The position numbers were made by a program, and so were the translations under genes. This document shows positions 52,480 to 64,000 of a stretch of DNA of 64,000 nt, in pieces. The notes under the pieces were generated by a model, which made no database searches, was not told the origin of the DNA, and saw only the letters and a program-made list of their open reading frames with translations. The stretch lies in NCBI GenBank assembly GCA_036971475.1, contig JBAIZL010000006.1:132655731-132719730 (forward strand), in the 5' to 3' direction. The DNA is from Prosapia bicincta (taxonomy: Eukaryota; Arthropoda; Insecta; Hemiptera; Cercopidae). Within the stretch, counting starts at the first letter, position 1. Each line of letters opens with the position of its first letter.

Positions 52480-53672
52480 TGCTAGCTCAAGCTTTAAATG
52501 AATTTCCAAGAACGAATTCTTTAATAACAGTATCTTTATGTAATAAGAAGATTGTATTACATTTATATTATGTTTTAAGGTGGCAAGACTTTGAATGTTT
52601 TGTAATTTGGTTCCTCAAGCATTTGGAATATTAAAATAATAAAACTACTGAATAATTTTAATTAAAATTTATTAAATCAATTTTTTCCTTCGTTACTTCA
52701 AACGCGTCTCAAATAACGTTGCAAAAATTATGCATATTGCAGAGTGACGTAAGAAAGTACAAACATATCCATTTAATCAATTAAATTTACTATAGGATTT
52801 CTTTGAGAGTCTGTTTATTTAATCTGTTACTAATTCAGTTCGTAATTTGTTGCCAGGCGTTTCTTTTTGTTAATATTAAATTTTATGCACACACAATTTA
52901 TTCAAAACATGTTGCAGATTTCTCAAGTAACTTATTATTAAACACGATATATAAATGTACATTTTGTATTATAGATATAAAGATGAAAACATATATATTT
53001 ATTTAATTGTATTACAGAAAATCGTTGAATTTTAGATTCATTGTCCATTTAATTAATTAAACTTATATAAAATTTTTAAAAAGTGCGACAATATTTTCTA
53101 AGAAATTGTTCCCATTTAGTATTTTTTATAATTTGGTTCCATAGGAATTAGGATCTTTAAAATTTATTGAAAGTTTTATCTAATTTAATTTACAATTTAA
53201 TTAATCAAAATAATATTCCTTCTTTACTTCAAAAACTTTTTAAATAATATTTTTTTGCAAAACGTTGAAAGGAAAAGTACAGTAATGATCATTTAACTAT
53301 TCAAAATTGATAAAATGTTTGCTTAAGTGTCCTTTTATTTCATTTGTTGGTAAAACAATGTCCTAATTTGTCCTCTGTTGTTCTCTAAAAACCTGTGTTT
53401 TTTATTCCTAAATATTTTATGCACATGCAATTCATACAAAACATAATTTACATTTGAAAAATTTTATAATTAAACATGACATATATTGTCTAGAAGAAAC
53501 AACACTGACAAATGAACATATTAGCTATATTTAGTTTAAGGTGGACAGAATTAATCATTGAAGTTTTATCTTCATTGTTTACTTAATTATTTATATTTCT
53601 ACAAAATTTGTTAAAATGTTTGAATTTTTAAAAAATTCTTGTTCCTATTTAGTGATTGTATACAACTTGTAA
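52480..53672 (+). repeat. diverged tandem duplication, period about 530 bp
   Basis: Two AT-rich copies, about 52600-53128 and 53129-53672, align in order. Examples are AATTTGGTTCC (52605/53133), TTCCTTCGTTACTTC against TTCCTTCTTTACTTC (52685/53216), ATTTTATGCACA (52880/53414), and TTCCCATTTAGT against TTCCTATTTAGT. A partial third copy (TTTAAGGTGG) sits before 52600. Divergence is high, with many small indels. No coding content or known family was recognised. Confidence 0.75.
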
Positions 53673-53724
53673 CTTACTTTCATCTGAAATAACTGAAAAT
53701 TTTGGTACCGGCTGATAAAGAAAA

Positions 53725-53835
53725 CTATTTAAATTTTGGAAACTGAGTCATTCTGAAACGTTTCAACAAGCCAGAATATTGTAATGTTAGGAAGTCAGAA
53801 AAGTCTGGTCGAATATATGTAATGATGTCTAATTC
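53725..53835 (+). repeat. copy 2 of the dispersed repeat at 2620-2770
   Basis: It contains AACTATTTAAATTTTGG, TTCTGAAACGTTTCAA and GAATATTGTAATGTTAGG in the same order as GCTATTTAACCTTTG, TTCCGAAACGCGTCAA and GAATATTGTAATGTTTGG at 2620-2770. The extra spacer found in the first copy is missing here. It is an old mobile-element relic of unknown type. Confidence 0.6.
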
Positions 53836-55129
53836 TATGGTAAAGACCATCAAATTAATCATGACTTACTTTTCCTGTCTTTGTATTATTTGTCTTTAAT
53901 ATTGATTAAACTTTGGATATTATTTATTTACAATATTTTATTACATAGATTCTCGTATACTAATATTATCAATATTTTTTAATATCCTTTATGAATGTGT
54001 ACCTTATTATATAAACTTGGGCGTTTAAGAGGAAACGTGAAGCCATCTTTTCTGTTAAATTTAATTTGATTCCTTTATTTTACATTTTTATATCTAAGTT
54101 TATTTAAAATTTTGTATAAATAATTGATTTTCGACACTTTCCCATGCCCATAACGTCATTTTAAACGTCCGGCTTCCGAGATTTGTTCCTCCATTACTGA
54201 AGATCTACTTACCCTCTCTTCTGTTCGTACTTTTCAAGTTTAACTTAATATTACGACAGAATGATACAATTTCACGATATTTTCACCTTGAGTATACGAG
54301 ATTATTCGGAGATTTATAGTAAAGACATTGAGAAATATCGTAGTTACCGCTCTCGGCCGACGATTTAGGCTACTAGCCACGCAGGATTTTACTTTTTACG
54401 TTTCTAATAACACAGAGCTTCCAGATATAGGCCGTGAGTTTTGCTTATCTATGACCTTTGCCGGGGCAGATTATTATACCTTTAGTTACTTGTGTGACCT
54501 ACATATTGCAACATCACATAAATTTGGTATTATTTGGTTGAAATTATATTATACAAAACATTATTGAAATTTGAATTTTTATGAAGTTGAAAGACCATAC
54601 CTAGCCATCAAAGACACACAAGGGTGCGTTGCAACGGGTCAAATTTAACTTTACTTACCTCGCCTGTCTTACTTATCTTGCAATTTCTGTCCTCTCTGGT
54701 TTTTTTGTGTGTTATCATTTATAAATTATGTATGTCAACATATTCATATCCCGATAAGTATAATTGAATTTATATTTAAGAATTTATTTTAGTAAGTTTG
54801 TAACCCCCATTCTAACTTTTGCACCTATCTTCCCTTATTGTGCTATTTTAGGACAGCTCCATCGATGTCTTTGACATCCAAAACCTTTTACCTTTGGCAT
54901 TACCTTTTATACATTCCATCTGCGTCGTTCATACAAATAATTACCTTCGTAACTTGTCTAATACTTACCGGTGTGGCCCTGCAATGGTAATAACCTAAGC
55001 AGGGTGTTCAATCTAAATTTCGAAACCTGTAATTTTCCCAAACATAGATCTCATTGCAAATGAAATTCCTAAATTCATTTAAAAACCAATTAGGTAAGTA
55101 GTTGCATCAGCTAGCATAATACTAGGAGG
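53836..55129. other. AT-rich sequence with no supported gene
   Basis: A slightly more balanced stretch at about 54330-54480 holds a 79-residue frame (54328-54567, plus strand, non-ATG start) without recognisable domain. Part of 54600-55129 may belong to the 3' side of the retroelement relic that follows, but I could not identify reverse transcriptase or integrase motifs in it. Confidence 0.45.
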
Positions 55130-56362
55130 GAGGTTTGTGACGTTTTAGAGGTGTTACATATGCCTGAGCATTAATGAGCGAAACTTACGCTCCCGTATCT
55201 ATTTCAACGTATACTCTGTGATCGTATATCCTCGCCTGTATTGCCGGGCAGTGTTCGATATTTGAGTTAACCGGTCTTCTGTGTTCTCCATCTTCCACAA
55301 ACCATTCCCGAATATTTAGGGATAGTCCGACTAATTTTGCGCTATAACACCGATTTTTACTCCTAACATATGAGTCTTTTCGGCCGTATACGCGATAATC
55401 ATCTCCATGTTCCTCCACTTTTGATCGGAGTTTCCTGTAGGTGTTTTGAGGCTACGTTTTACAGGGAACTTACAGTTAAGTTTTTTGGTTGACTACTAGT
55501 TCCAGGATTGGACTTTGTATGATCAGGTCTTGTAGGGTACGGGGTTCCAGGTTTTCCTTTGGAGTCACCATAGGATCTCCGGAAATGATTAGGAGATTGG
55601 GAGGTTGGTTACGCTCGGCTTATTGATTGGCTTCGAATTTTAATAACGCTTATTATCTAAAATGCGTGTAACTCTTTCTTTTCGTTAAAACCCCAATTAG
55701 TTTTTCCTAATAATTCGCTAAATGTCTCATAAACTTCTCCCCCTTTTTTTATTGCCCGTCACCATTCACCACCCGAAATCCTTAACATTTTTCTATATTG
55801 TTACGTTTGGAATCTCTCCCCATTGTTGGGTCAATTTCATTAATTAACCTTTCAACCTCTGTTAGGAATGACATGGGATCCTCTATTTATTTCCTCCAAT
55901 ACTCATTGTTGTGTTTTTGGGGATGATTGTTACTTCTTTGTCTTTTTCCTTTAACTTTTCTTACATCACTGAAATATATCTTTCCCACTGTTCCATCCTT
56001 TCTTTCATTCCTCCTGTCTCCTGGGTGACAGATACTTGATGGATCTTAGGGCTTGCCCTTACAGTTTCCATATACTGTTTCCTTTCCTCTATCTCCTGCA
56101 GTCTTATTTCTATTTTTTCTCTACCTTTCTCCAGCTTCCTCTCTGTCACTTTCCCTTTTCGCCTTTGCTTCTACTTGATCTCTTTCCCTTTTCGCCTTTG
56201 CTTTAGCTTTTTCGCATTCCTTTTCAGCCCTTGCTTCCTGTTTCTCCGTTTTCCACCTATCCTCCACTTCCTCTTTATCTTTTTCCTTCTCAACTTTCTC
56301 GTTTCCGCCTTCCACATCTGTAGAATTTCTTTTTATCCAGACCTTCCTATCTCCTTAGCCAT
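55130..56362 (-). pseudogene. gypsy-like LTR-retrotransposon gag-protease relic
   Basis: On the minus strand a plausible Gag start ATG lies at 56362. It is followed, in broken frames, by a long highly charged Glu/Lys/Arg coiled-coil region (about 55960-56320), typical of arthropod gypsy-type Gag N-termini. Next comes a capsid-like block (about 55650-55890) with fragments such as EDPMSFLTEVERLINEID, then a Pro/Gly/Ser-rich linker (about 55480-55600). A 77-residue frame at 55185-55418 ends in IDTGA, the active-site triad region of a retroviral-type aspartic protease. A TAA stop directly follows this motif, and the family's usual SLI continuation is visible just after it. Several stops and frameshifts break the gene, and no zinc knuckle, RT, RNase H or integrase was recognised. 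It is inactive and truncated. LTRs were not identified. Confidence 0.65.
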
Positions 56363-56947
56363 TTTTGTAAGTTATCAACTATCTTTTTATTTTTCAAGTA
56401 TTTAATTTTCTAATTTATTTTATTTCATTAAATATTGTAGCTCCACTTTGCCACGCTCTCATGTACCTTTCCTCCCTTACTCGAATAACAGATCCTGTTA
56501 TAATTATAATTATACTCCTTACATTTTTTTATATATTATTTTAATGTTATCAGTCTAAGGTACGTTTTTTTACTAATCTGTACATTTCATTTATTCATTT
56601 TGCCCTACTTTTATTATGTTTATTTATGTTTGCATATGTTTGACAGTTTTTCAGACTTTTTTAGGTTTAAAAGTCACCCCTTGTAATAATAGAACCATTT
56701 TTGTAGGGTGTGAAATGAAGCTTACACTCGTCTTGGCTCCTTTCTTAAAAGACACAAGTTGAATACCTGAGAGAGTATCAATTAGTGTCAACAATGTGTG
56801 GGAAATCTCCCAGTACGAAATGCATGCTATGCCCAATGTGTTTTACAGGCAATGATGAACCTCAAGCTTGAGGCCATTTCCCACGTTCGGAAGCCTACCT
56901 TTTACAACGAGGCCAACGTCGTTCACTCACCTATCTAGTTTATATAA
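56363..56947. other. retroelement 5' flank and unassigned sequence before the third satellite
   Basis: 56363-56640 is AT-rich and may be leader or LTR of the retroelement relic, but no LTR pair was found. 56650-56940 is noticeably less AT-rich and carries a 61-residue frame (56651-56836, minus) that I do not recognise. This segment is not part of the 128-bp repeat. Confidence 0.45.
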
Positions 56948-59900
56948 AGGAATAAGGAAGGGTGGATGGGGTTATATAGGACTAAGGATATAGGGGAAGT
57001 GAGCAAAGCGTGAGCAATATCACACCCTGAAGTGAAAATAAAGTGGTGTCCATCGTTTCAATCCTATATGAGAGGAGGAATAAGGGAGGACGGATAGAGT
57101 TATATAGGACTAAGGATATGGGGGAAGGGCAAAGCGTGAGCCAGATGGCACCCTGAAGTGGACCTAAAGTGGTGTCCATCCTTTACCCCCTTTATGAGAG
57201 GAGGAATAAGGAAGGGTGAATGGGGTTATATAGGACTAAGGATATAGGGGAAGGGCATTGCGTGAGCCAGATGGCACCCTGAAGTGGACCTAAAGTGGTG
57301 TCCATCCTTTACCCCCTTTATGAGAGGAGGAATAAGGAAGGGTGGATGGGGTTATATAGGACTAAGGATATAGGGGAAGGGCAAAGCGTGAGCCAGATGA
57401 CACCCTGAAGTGGACCTAAAGTGGTGTCCATCCTTTTAACCCTTTATGAGAGGAGGAATAAGGAAGGATGGATGGGACTATATAGGACTAAGGATATAGG
57501 GGAAGTGAGCAAAGCGTGAGCCAGATGGCACCCTGAAGTGGACCTAAAGTGGTGTCCATCCTTTTAACCCTTTATGAGAGGAGGAATAAGGAAGGGTGGA
57601 TGGGGTTATATAGGACTAAGGATATAGGGGAAGTGAGCAAAGCGTGAGCAAGATGGCACCCTGAAGAGAAAATAAAGTGGTGTCCATCGTTTCAATCCTT
57701 TATGAGATTAGGAATAAGGAATGGTGGATGGGACTATATAGGACTAAGGATATAGGGGAAGTGAGCAAAGCGTGAGCCAGGTAGCACCCTGAAGTGGACC
57801 TAAAGTGGTGTCCATCCTTTTAACCCTGAGAGGAGGAATAAGGAAGGGTGGATGGGGTTATATAGGACTAAGGATATAGGGGACGTGAGCAAAGCGTGAG
57901 CCAGATGGCACCCTGAAGTAGACCTAAAGTGGTGTCCATCCTCTTAACCCTTTATGAGAGGAGGAATAAGGAAGGGTGGATGGGGTTATATAGGACTAAG
58001 GATATAGAGGAAGGGAGCAAAGCGTGAGCCAGATGGAACCCTGAAGTGGACCTAAAGTGGTGTCCATCCTTCTAGCCCTTTATGAGAGGAGGAATAAGGA
58101 AGGGTGGATGGGGTTATATAGGACTAAGGATACAGGGGAAGTGAGCAAAGCGTGAGCCAGATGGCACCCTGAAGTGGACCTAAAGTGGTGTCCATCCTTT
58201 CAACCCTTTATGAGAGGAGGAATAAGGAAGGGTGCATGGGACTATATAGGACTAAGGATACAGGGGAAGTGAGCAAAGCGTGAGCCAGATGGCACCCTGA
58301 AGTGGACCTAAAGTGGTGTCCATCCTTTCAACCCCTTATGAGAGGAGGAATAAGGAAGGGTGGATGGGACTATATAGGACTAAGGATGCAGGGGAAGTGA
58401 GCAAAGCGTGAGCCAGATGGCACCCTGAAGTGGACCTAAAGTGGTGTCCATCCTTTCAACCCCTTATGAGAGGAGGAATAAGGAAGGGTGGATGGGACTA
58501 TATAGGACTAAGGATACAGGGGAAGTGAGCAAATCGTGAGCCAGATGGCACCCTGAAGTGGACCTAAAGTGGTGTCCATCCTTTTAACATTTTATGAGAG
58601 GAGGAATAAGGAAGGGTGGATGGGGCTATATAGGACTAAGGATGTAGGGGAAGTGAGCAAAGCGTGAGCCAGATGGCACCCTGAAGTGGACCTAAAGTGG
58701 TGTCCATCCTTTTAACCCTTTATGAGAGGAGGAATAAGGAATGGTGGATGGGGCTATATAGGACTAAGGATGTAGGGGAAGTGAGCAAAGCGTGAGCTAG
58801 ATGGCACCCTAAAGTGGACCTAAAGTGGTGTCCATCCTTTTACACCTTTATGAGAGGAGGAATAAGGAAGGGTGGATGGGACTATATAGGACTAAGGATA
58901 CAGGGGAAGTGAGCAAAGCGTGAGCCAAATGGCACCCTGATGTGGACCTAAAGTGGTGACCATCCTTTTAAACCCTTATGAGAGGAGGAATAAGGTAGGG
59001 TGGATGGGACTATATAGGACTAAGGATACGGGTTAAGTGAGCAAAGCGTGAGCCAGATGGCACCCTGAAGTGGACCTAAAGTGGTGTCCATACTTTTAAC
59101 CCCTTATGAGAGGAGGAATAAGGAAGGGTGGATGGGACTGTATAGGACTAAGGATACAGGGCAAGTGAGCAAAGCGTGAGCCAGATGGCACCCTGATGGT
59201 GACCTAAAGGGGTGTCAATCCTTTCAACCCCTTATGAGAGGAGGAATAAGGAAGGGTGGATGGGAGAATAGGACTAAGGATATGGAGGAAGTGAGCAAAG
59301 CATGAGCCAGATGGCACCCTGAAGTGGACCTAAAGTGGTGTCCATCCTTTCAACCCCTTATGAGAGGAGGAATAAGGAAGGGTGGATGGGACTATATAGG
59401 ACTAAGGATACAGGGGAAGTGAGCAAAGCGTGAGCCAGATGGCACCCTGAAGTGGACCTAAAGTGGTGTCCATCCTTTTAACCCCTTATGAGAGGAGGAA
59501 TAAGGAATGGTGGAGGGGACTATATAGGACTAGGGATACAGGGGAAGTGAGCAAAGCGTGAGCCAGATGGCACCCTGATGGTGACCTAAAGGGGTGTCCA
59601 TCCTTTCAACCCCTTATGAGAGGAGGAATAAGGAAGGGTGGATGGGACTATATAGGACTAAGGATATGGAGGAAGTGAGCAAAGCGTGAGCCAGATGGCA
59701 CCCTGATGGTGACCTAAAGTGGTGTCCATCCTTTTAACCCCTTATGAGAGTAGGAATAAGGAAGGGTGGATGGGGTTATATAGGACTAAGGATGTAGGGG
59801 AAGTGAGCAAAGCGTGAGCCAGATGGCACCCTGATGGTGACCTAAAGTGGTGTCCATCCTTTTAACCCCTTATGAGAGTAGGAATAAGGAAGGGTGGATG

Positions 59901-62027
59901 GGGTTATATAGGACTAAGGATACAGGGGAAGTGAGCAAAGCGTGAGCCAGATGGCACCCTGAAGTGGACCTAAAGTGGTGTCCATCCTTTCAACCCTTTA
60001 TGAGAGGAGGAATAAGGAAGGGTGGATGGGACTATATAGGACTAAGGATACAGGGGAAGTGAGCAAAGCGTGAGCCAGATGGCAACCTGAAGTGGACCTA
60101 AAGTGGTGTCCATCCTTTCAACCCCTTATGAGAGGAGGAATAAGGAAGGGTGGATGGGACTATATAGGACTAAGGATGCAGGGGAAGTGAGCAAAGCGTG
60201 AGCCAGATGGCACCCTGAAGTGGGCCTAAAGTTGTGTCCATCCTTTCAACCCCTTATGAGAGGAGGAATAAGGAAGGGTGGATGGGACTATATAGGACTA
60301 AAGATACAGGGGAAGTGAGCAAATCGTGAGCCAGATGGCACCCTGAAGTGGACCTAAAGTGGTGTCCATCCTTTTAACATTTTATGAGAGGAGGAATAAG
60401 GAAGGGTGGATGGGGCTATATAGGACTAAGGATGTAGGGGAAGTGAGCAAAGCGTGAGCCAGATGGCACCCTGAAGTGGACCTAAAGTGGTGTCCATCCT
60501 TTTAACCCTTTATGAGAGGAGGAATAAGGAATGGTGGATGGGGCTATATAGGACTAAGGATGTAGGGGAAGTGAGCAAAGTGTGAGCTAGATGGCACCCT
60601 AAAGTGGACCTAAAGTGGTGTCCATCCTTTTAAACCTTTATGAGAGGAGGAATACGGAAGGGTGGATGGGACTATATAGGACTAAGGATACAGGGGAAGT
60701 GAGCAAAGCGTGAGCCAAATGGCACCCTGATGTGGACCTAAAGTGGTGACCATCCTTTTAACCCCTTATGAGAGGAGGAATAAGGAAGGGTGGATGGGAC
60801 TATATAGGACTAAGGATACGGGTTAAGTGAGCAAAGCGTGAGCCAGATGGCACCCTGAAGTGGACCTAAAGTGGTGTCCATCCTTTTAACCCCTTATGAG
60901 AGGAGGAATAAGGAAGGGTGGATGGGACTGTATAGGACTAAGGATACAGGGCAAGTGAGCAAAGCGTGAGCCAGATGGCACCCTGATGGTGACCTAAAGG
61001 GGTGTCCATCCTTTCAACCCCTTATGAGAGGAGGAATAAGGAAGGGTGGATGGGAGAATAGGACTAAGGATATGGAGGAAGTGAGCAAAGCGTGAGCCAG
61101 ATGGCACCCTGAAGTGGACCTAAAGTGGTGTCCATCCTTTCAACCCCTTATGAGAGGAGGAATAAGGAAGGGTGGATGGGACTATATAGGACTAAGGATA
61201 CAGGGGAAGTGAGCAAAGCGTGAGCCAGATGGCACCCTGAAGTGGACCTAAAGTGGTGTCCATCCTTTTAACCCCTTATGAGAGGAGGAATAAGGAATGG
61301 TGGATGGGACTATATAGGACTAAGGATACAGGGGAAGTGAGCAAAGCGTGAGCCAGATGGCACCCTGAAGTGGACCTAAAGTGGTGTCCATCCTTTTAAC
61401 CCCTTATGAGAGGAGGAATAAGGAATGGTGGAGGGGACTATATAGGACTAGGGATACAGGGGAAGTGAGCAAAGCGTGAGCCAGATGGCACCCTGATGGT
61501 GACCTAAAGGGGTGTCCATCCTTTCAACCCCTTATGAGAGGAGGAATAAGGAAGGGTGGATGGGACTATATAGGACTAAGGATATGGAGGAAGTGAGCAA
61601 AGCGTGAGCCAGATGGCACCCTGATGGTGACCTAAAGTGGTGTCCATCCTTTTAACCCCTTATGAGAGTAGGAATAAGGAAGGGTGGATGGGGTTATATA
61701 GGACTAAGGATGTAGGGGAAGTGAGCAAAGCGTGAGCCAGATGGCACCCTGATGGTGACCTAAAGTGGTGTCCATCCTTTTAACCCCTTATGAGAGTAGA
61801 AATAAGGAAGGGTGGATGGGGTTATATAGGATTAAGGGTGTAGGGGAAGTGAGCAAAGCGTGAGCCAGATGGCACCCTGAAGTGGACCTAAAGTGGTGTC
61901 CATCCTTTTAACTCCTTATGAGAGAATAAATAAGGAAGGGTGGATGGGGCTATATAGGACTAAGGATATAGGGGAAGTTCTGGCATTGCGCGGGCAAGAT
62001 GGCGAGCCTGAAGTAGAGTTGATGTCC
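56948..62027. repeat. satellite with a 128-bp unit, about 40 units
   Basis: Units start TATGAGAGGAGGAATAAGGA and contain GGGTGGATGGGACTATATAG, GTGAGCAAAGCGTGAGCCAG and AAGTGGTGTCCATCCTTTTA. Most units are 128 bp. A few near the left edge are 126 bp, and the one near 57700-57826 is shortened by loss of TTTA next to TGAGAG. Both edges are divergent: the first unit has ATATCACACC and AAAATAAAG, and the last loses the GAGCAAAG block. It shares no obvious sequence with the 66- or 134-bp repeats. The short frames in it at 56982-57179 (minus) and 61893-62087 (plus) are repeat artefacts. Confidence 0.98.
58081..61788. repeat. 14/15-unit higher-order duplication inside the 128-bp satellite
   Basis: Rare marks recur 1,790 bp apart: TTTTAACATTTTATG (58583/60373), AAATCGTGAG (58531/60321), GGTTAAGTGA (59031/60821) and TGGGAGAATAGG (59261/61051). 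Copy 1 begins about 58081 and copy 2 at 59871. Before the TGGAGGGGAC mark (59511/61429) copy 2 has gained one extra 128-bp unit, so later marks lie 1,918 bp apart. Confidence 0.9.
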
Positions 62028-63084
62028 AGGTATAATATAGAACTGGCAGCCGTCACCCAGTATAACTTTAGGATAGACCACAATTAGGCATCCACAAATT
62101 ATTGCCGTCCATGACTATGAAATGTGTAAATATAGAAATTTGAACAGTTTATATTTGCTTAAGATTAAATCGGCAGTGTTTACGTTGGAATGCCGAAAAC
62201 TATTTTAATAGCATATTTATGAAAATTCGAAACTCCGATAAATAGAAAAATCCCAAAATTAGGGATAACTACAGTAGCCTTTTGCTGGGCCTATTATATT
62301 TTTAAAACTAAACGCTCCAATTAGGAATTTGGTCATTGTTTTAAAGAACTTTATTAGCTATTGTACTTTTTAGATATCAGAATTGTATTGTAATATAATT
62401 GCAGCAAAGCCTAATGGTGCTGTAAATATCATCCAAGAAAATTGTTTTGAATTGATCAATTATATCAAAATAATAGAGTGATTGAGTCATTTTAAATAGA
62501 CAAAGCCTTGAAATTTCTAATTACACTTGGCTATGTTTAGGCCAATTTCCTTTGTATCTGACAAAATCAATTTCACCTGGTTAATTAAAAGTCTTCAGGT
62601 ACTCAAAAAAATAAGACTTGTTGACAACGACCCAAAAATTTAAAAGTTTTGAAAATAGAGAAATATCACTTTATAATAAGTATAAAACTTGTTAAAATCG
62701 CTTTAAAAAAATTGATGTGTTTTAATATCTTAGTATCACTTTAGGATGGATTTCGTTAATAAAAATATTAATACACTAGCGCCTGTTTAAAAATGTCACT
62801 TTATATGTTAAGTTAACCAATTTTAAAACAATTGACATTGATCAGGATTATAGAACGGGAGTACAAAGTTATAATAGCGACAATAAATGCAATTGTATAC
62901 AGACGGTTCAAGCAATCCCGCAGTTTTACAACTTTTAGCCTTTAAAGTCATTATCCTGTGTATGCAAAATATTTTCTTAAAGTACGTCTATGTTACGAAC
63001 GGAATATAAATGAAAATTTCACCCCTCTATCTCTTATAGTGTCGACTCTACGTTTTCTTCTCAGCCCGTCACTCAGAACAACGA

Positions 63085-63087
<3 letters not shown>
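62028..63087. other. AT-rich unique sequence, no gene seen
   Basis: Dense stops in all frames and no recognisable element or RNA gene. Confidence 0.6.

Positions 63088-63150
<63 letters not shown>
63088..63150. repeat. (TA)n microsatellite with (TATG)n tail
   Basis: About 26 TA dinucleotides are followed by GTATGTATGTA. An open frame at 62958-63161 that runs through it into an Ile-Tyr repeat is an artefact. Confidence 0.97.
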
Positions 63151-63151
<1 letters not shown>

Positions 63152-64000
63152 TATAACCTAAGTTATTATAAAATATAACTTTTCTTTTAGGTTATATATT
63201 TAATTACCTTAACACTCTTTTGTCTCACCTTCAGGATTCTAATTAATTAACACCACTATCAATTTTAACATAACTTGCATTTATTCTTGACACTTAATTA
63301 ACACACATTATACCCATTGTTCTTAATACTATTTGTGACAAGATTGATTCCTTAATTAATATTACAATTACAAAAAAAAAATAAAGGTGGACTCTTGAGG
63401 CTTTAGGTTATTACAATAAAGTTTAAAATGACTGTTAATTTCTCTGTCTCTGGAGTCGTTATTATGGATCTTTTTTATAAATTAGAACATGGTGAAAAAA
63501 ACTGGATTATTATTTTATACTAAAGAATTTAAAAAGGTTCTGAATTTACGGTTTTTAAAGTTCTGTTGGCTAATTTTAATGAAATAAAAAAAAACAGTAC
63601 TTATTGTTTGTCGATTCCTTGGATCTTGACCGTTGATACTGCTTCGATGCACTTTCACATAACTCTTTTAATTTTCCTAATTCTTTATTAATTTACTTAC
63701 GTCGCACTTTTACCTTTTAAATTATACAAATACAAAAAATTACATTTCCCTTAGTTTTACTAACAAATTTTAAACCTAATTAACATTACTGAAACTTGGT
63801 CCCCCCCCCCCCCAATACACGCCCTCTTCTGACGTTCTTCCAAGACTCCCCGATCACTTTCTTTTTTAACCCCGCGTTATCTCTCCCGCTTACTTATTTT
63901 CAGTTAATTTGGTTATTCCCATAACCATCTACAAAGACCTTGCCGCAACGGTACATTATTATAACCCAGGTAATTTGGGAAGTCCTATCTTAAAATAGTA
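63151..64000. other. AT-rich sequence with a C13 homopolymer, no gene seen
   Basis: No coding or RNA gene was recognised. A run of 13 C lies at 63801-63813, in a more balanced stretch that continues to the window end and may belong to an element extending beyond it. Confidence 0.55.

Noticed and set aside
54328..54567. 79-residue open frame with fairly balanced composition
   Set aside because: It starts at a non-ATG codon, has no recognisable domain and no splice or promoter context. Kept only as a note in the region description.
56175..56405. 76-residue Phe/Leu/Ser-rich frame on the plus strand, membrane-like
   Set aside because: It is the complement of the charged coiled-coil part of the retroelement gag relic; its hydrophobicity is a shadow of Lys/Glu codons.
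56948..62027. Hammerhead ribozyme in the satellites, as known for some insect satellites
   Set aside because: I looked for a CTGANGA...GAAA core in the 66-, 128- and 134-bp units. CTGATGG and CTGACAC occur, but not the required core.
61893..62087. 64-residue open frame at the end of the 128-bp satellite
   Set aside because: Its first part is the satellite unit itself, and the rest is a chance extension across the array edge.

Overview
The window looks like an AT-rich arthropod, probably insect, nuclear sequence. The evidence is dinucleotide microsatellites, remnants of Tc1/mariner-, hAT- and gypsy-like elements, a spliced signal-peptide exon with a TATA box, and tens of kilobases of satellite DNA. 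I found no complete protein gene, rRNA, tRNA or CRISPR array. Most open frames are chance or fall inside repeats.

Layout. 1-2480 is AT-rich and holds the likely first exon of a secreted-protein gene on the minus strand (885-935, TATA box at 980-988); the rest of that gene lies left of the window. 2481-3144 holds two foldback (MITE-like) elements. 3290-3954 is a decayed Tc1/mariner-like transposase on the minus strand. 5360-5457 is a (CA)n tract. 5534-7587 is a 66-bp satellite (31 units), followed by a hAT-like terminus ending at 7758. 8790-8843 is (AT)n. 10735-11275 is a long interrupted (GT)n tract.

13470-52247 is one 38.8-kb satellite with a 134-bp unit made of a 64-bp and a 70-bp module. 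Its core is 258 units long with no net length change. It shows higher-order repeats of 5, 12, 18 and about 31-35 units. Extra single 70-bp modules occur only near its two edges.

52480-53672 is an old, diverged tandem duplication of about 530 bp. 53725-53835 is a second copy of a repeat also present at 2620-2770. 55130-56362 is a broken gypsy-like gag-protease gene on the minus strand. 56948-62027 is a third satellite with a unit of about 128 bp and a 14/15-unit higher-order duplication. 62028-64000 is AT-rich with a (TA)n tract and a C13 run.

The genes here do not form a pathway. The window is best read as heterochromatin-like, repeat-rich sequence beside the 5' end of one gene. The most notable content is the architecture of the three unrelated satellites, above all the bimodular 134-bp array. 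I saw no new enzymatic or defence system.
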